NCBI GenBank assembly: GCA_964618855.1
Contig: CAZUCD010000158.1
Coordinates: forward strand, 1-8,217
DNA length: 8,217 nucleotides
Origin: CAZUCD01 sp964618855
Lineage (GTDB): Bacteria; Sumerlaeota; Sumerlaeia; SLMS01; JANRJK01
Direction: 5' to 3'
Shown: piece by piece, positions 7,457 to 8,217 of the stretch
Layout: each line of letters starts with the position of its first letter
Position numbering within the stretch: position 1 is the first letter of the stretch
Notes under the pieces: generated by a model
Databases searched by the model: none
Told to the model about the DNA's origin: nothing
The model's input: the letters and a program-made list of their open reading frames with translations, nothing else
Program-made: the position numbers and the translations under genes

Positions 7457-8217
7457 ATGATCGGACGGCTCGAACGCGCCTACGCGCTGCTTGCGATGCA
7501 GTGTGCGGATTCCCTGCAGGAGGAGTATCCCCAGCTCGACGCCGAGGGGCGCTGGATCGCGGGCGGAGTCGCCCTCTTTGCCGGCGTCGGCTCACCCCTG
7601 TCGCAGGCCTACGGCATGGGCTTCGACGGCGAGGTTGACCACGACGACTTCGAGGAACTCGAGGACTTCTACGGCGAGCGCGGCGCGCAGGTGATCGTGG
7701 ACGCGTGCCTGGGTGCGCACCCCTCACTTCTCTCCGTCCTGGAGGAGCGCGAGTACCAGCTCATCGGCAAGACCGACACCCTCGTGCGCGATCTCGACGA
7801 CCTCGAGGAACTCGATGAGGTCGAGATACCGGGGCTGGAGATCGTCGTGGACCCCGGTCCCCTGTGGGCACAGGTGGTCGCCGAGGGCTTCTATCCCGGC
7901 GCCGAGCTTCCGGAGTACCTCCAGGCGATCTTTCACACGTACCTCGACATCCCTTCGTCCACATGCTTTCTCGCGCTGCTTGACGGTGAACCGGCGGGGG
8001 GCGGCGCGCTCGGGGTGTTTGACGAGATCGGCATGCTGTACAGCACGAGCGTCCTGCCGGATTATCGCGGCCGCGGGATCCAGAAGGCCCTGCTGCAGGC
8101 GCGCCTCGGCTACGCCCTGCGCGAGGGGTGCGACGTCGCCATGGTCTTCACCGACCCGGGCAGCACGTCGCAGCGCAACGTGATGAAGCAGGGCTTCGAG
8201 ATAACGCACACGAAAGT
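7457..8217 (+). CDS. GNAT-family N-acetyltransferase, two-part, 3' end cut off
   Basis: The frame from ATG 7457 stays open for 253 codons to the right edge. The C-terminal part (about 126-253) is a GNAT domain. It has a strand-loop TSVLPDYRGRGIQKALL (197-213), whose RGRGIQ fits the acetyl-CoA pyrophosphate-binding motif A (Q/R-x-x-G-x-G/A), and GSTSQRNVMKQGFEI (235-249), the usual asparagine/GF end of the domain. The first 120 residues are acidic and may be a degenerate first GNAT-like half, since FYGERGAQVIVDACLGAHPS and LEEREYQLIGKTDTLV follow the RG-then-L..RGY pattern of such halves. The end is probably near, judged by family layout. GGGGA lies nine bases before the ATG as a weak ribosome-binding site. 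The substrate cannot be told. It follows the tRNA terminator by 20 bases and has no promoter that I can see. Confidence 0.85.
   Translation, partial: MIGRLERAYALLAMQCADSLQEEYPQLDAEGRWIAGGVALFAGVGSPLSQAYGMGFDGEVDHDDFEELEDFYGERGAQVIVDACLGAHPSLLSVLEEREYQLIGKTDTLVRDLDDLEELDEVEIPGLEIVVDPGPLWAQVVAEGFYPGAELPEYLQAIFHTYLDIPSSTCFLALLDGEPAGGGALGVFDEIGMLYSTSVLPDYRGRGIQKALLQARLGYALREGCDVAMVFTDPGSTSQRNVMKQGFEITHTK

Noticed and set aside
7345..7638. A plus-strand frame beginning inside the tRNA anticodon loop.
   Set aside because: It would translate the tRNA and terminator, and it conflicts with the frame of the GNAT gene, which shows real motifs.

Overview
The window is GC-rich bacterial DNA. Almost all of it is one densely packed operon for de novo pyrimidine (UMP) synthesis, read on the minus strand. 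In transcription order, right to left, it holds pyrB, pyrC, pyrK, pyrD, pyrF, pyrE, carA and the 5' part of carB, which runs off the left edge. Together these encode every enzyme from glutamine, bicarbonate and aspartate to UMP: carbamoyl phosphate synthetase (CarA/CarB), aspartate carbamoyltransferase (PyrB), dihydroorotase (PyrC), a class 1B-type dihydroorotate dehydrogenase pair (PyrD and PyrK), orotate phosphoribosyltransferase (PyrE) and OMP decarboxylase (PyrF).

The genes are joined very tightly. Four junctions are 4-base ATGA or GTGA overlaps (pyrB/pyrC, pyrK/pyrD, pyrD/pyrF, pyrF/pyrE). The pyrC/pyrK overlap is 8 bases, pyrE and carA are 2 bases apart, and carA and carB are 34 bases apart. 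This implies one polycistronic mRNA with translational coupling.

On the plus strand, starting about 150 bases upstream of pyrB, lies a complete tRNA-Val (anticodon GAC) with an encoded CCA end and a strong intrinsic terminator. Just after the terminator begins a two-part GNAT-family acetyltransferase gene, cut by the right edge. The segment between pyrB and the tRNA must hold both divergent promoters, but neither is convincing by eye.

The most notable feature is the PyrD/PyrK pair. PyrD clearly belongs to the class 1B family by its overall pattern. However, most of the polar residues that bind FMN and dihydroorotate in characterised members are replaced, and the loop after the catalytic cysteine is short. 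PyrK keeps its four-cysteine [2Fe-2S] motif but lacks the usual flavin (RPxS-like) and pyridine-nucleotide (GGGIG-like) signatures. CarA and CarB resemble the CAD/eukaryotic-type branch rather than the E. coli type.

The organism cannot be named from this window. High GC, a CAD-like CarAB, a stand-alone pyr operon without pyrR or pyrI in view, and an encoded tRNA CCA fit a high-GC bacterium outside the classic model groups, possibly Acidobacteriota, Verrucomicrobiota or a related or uncultured phylum. That placement is a guess.
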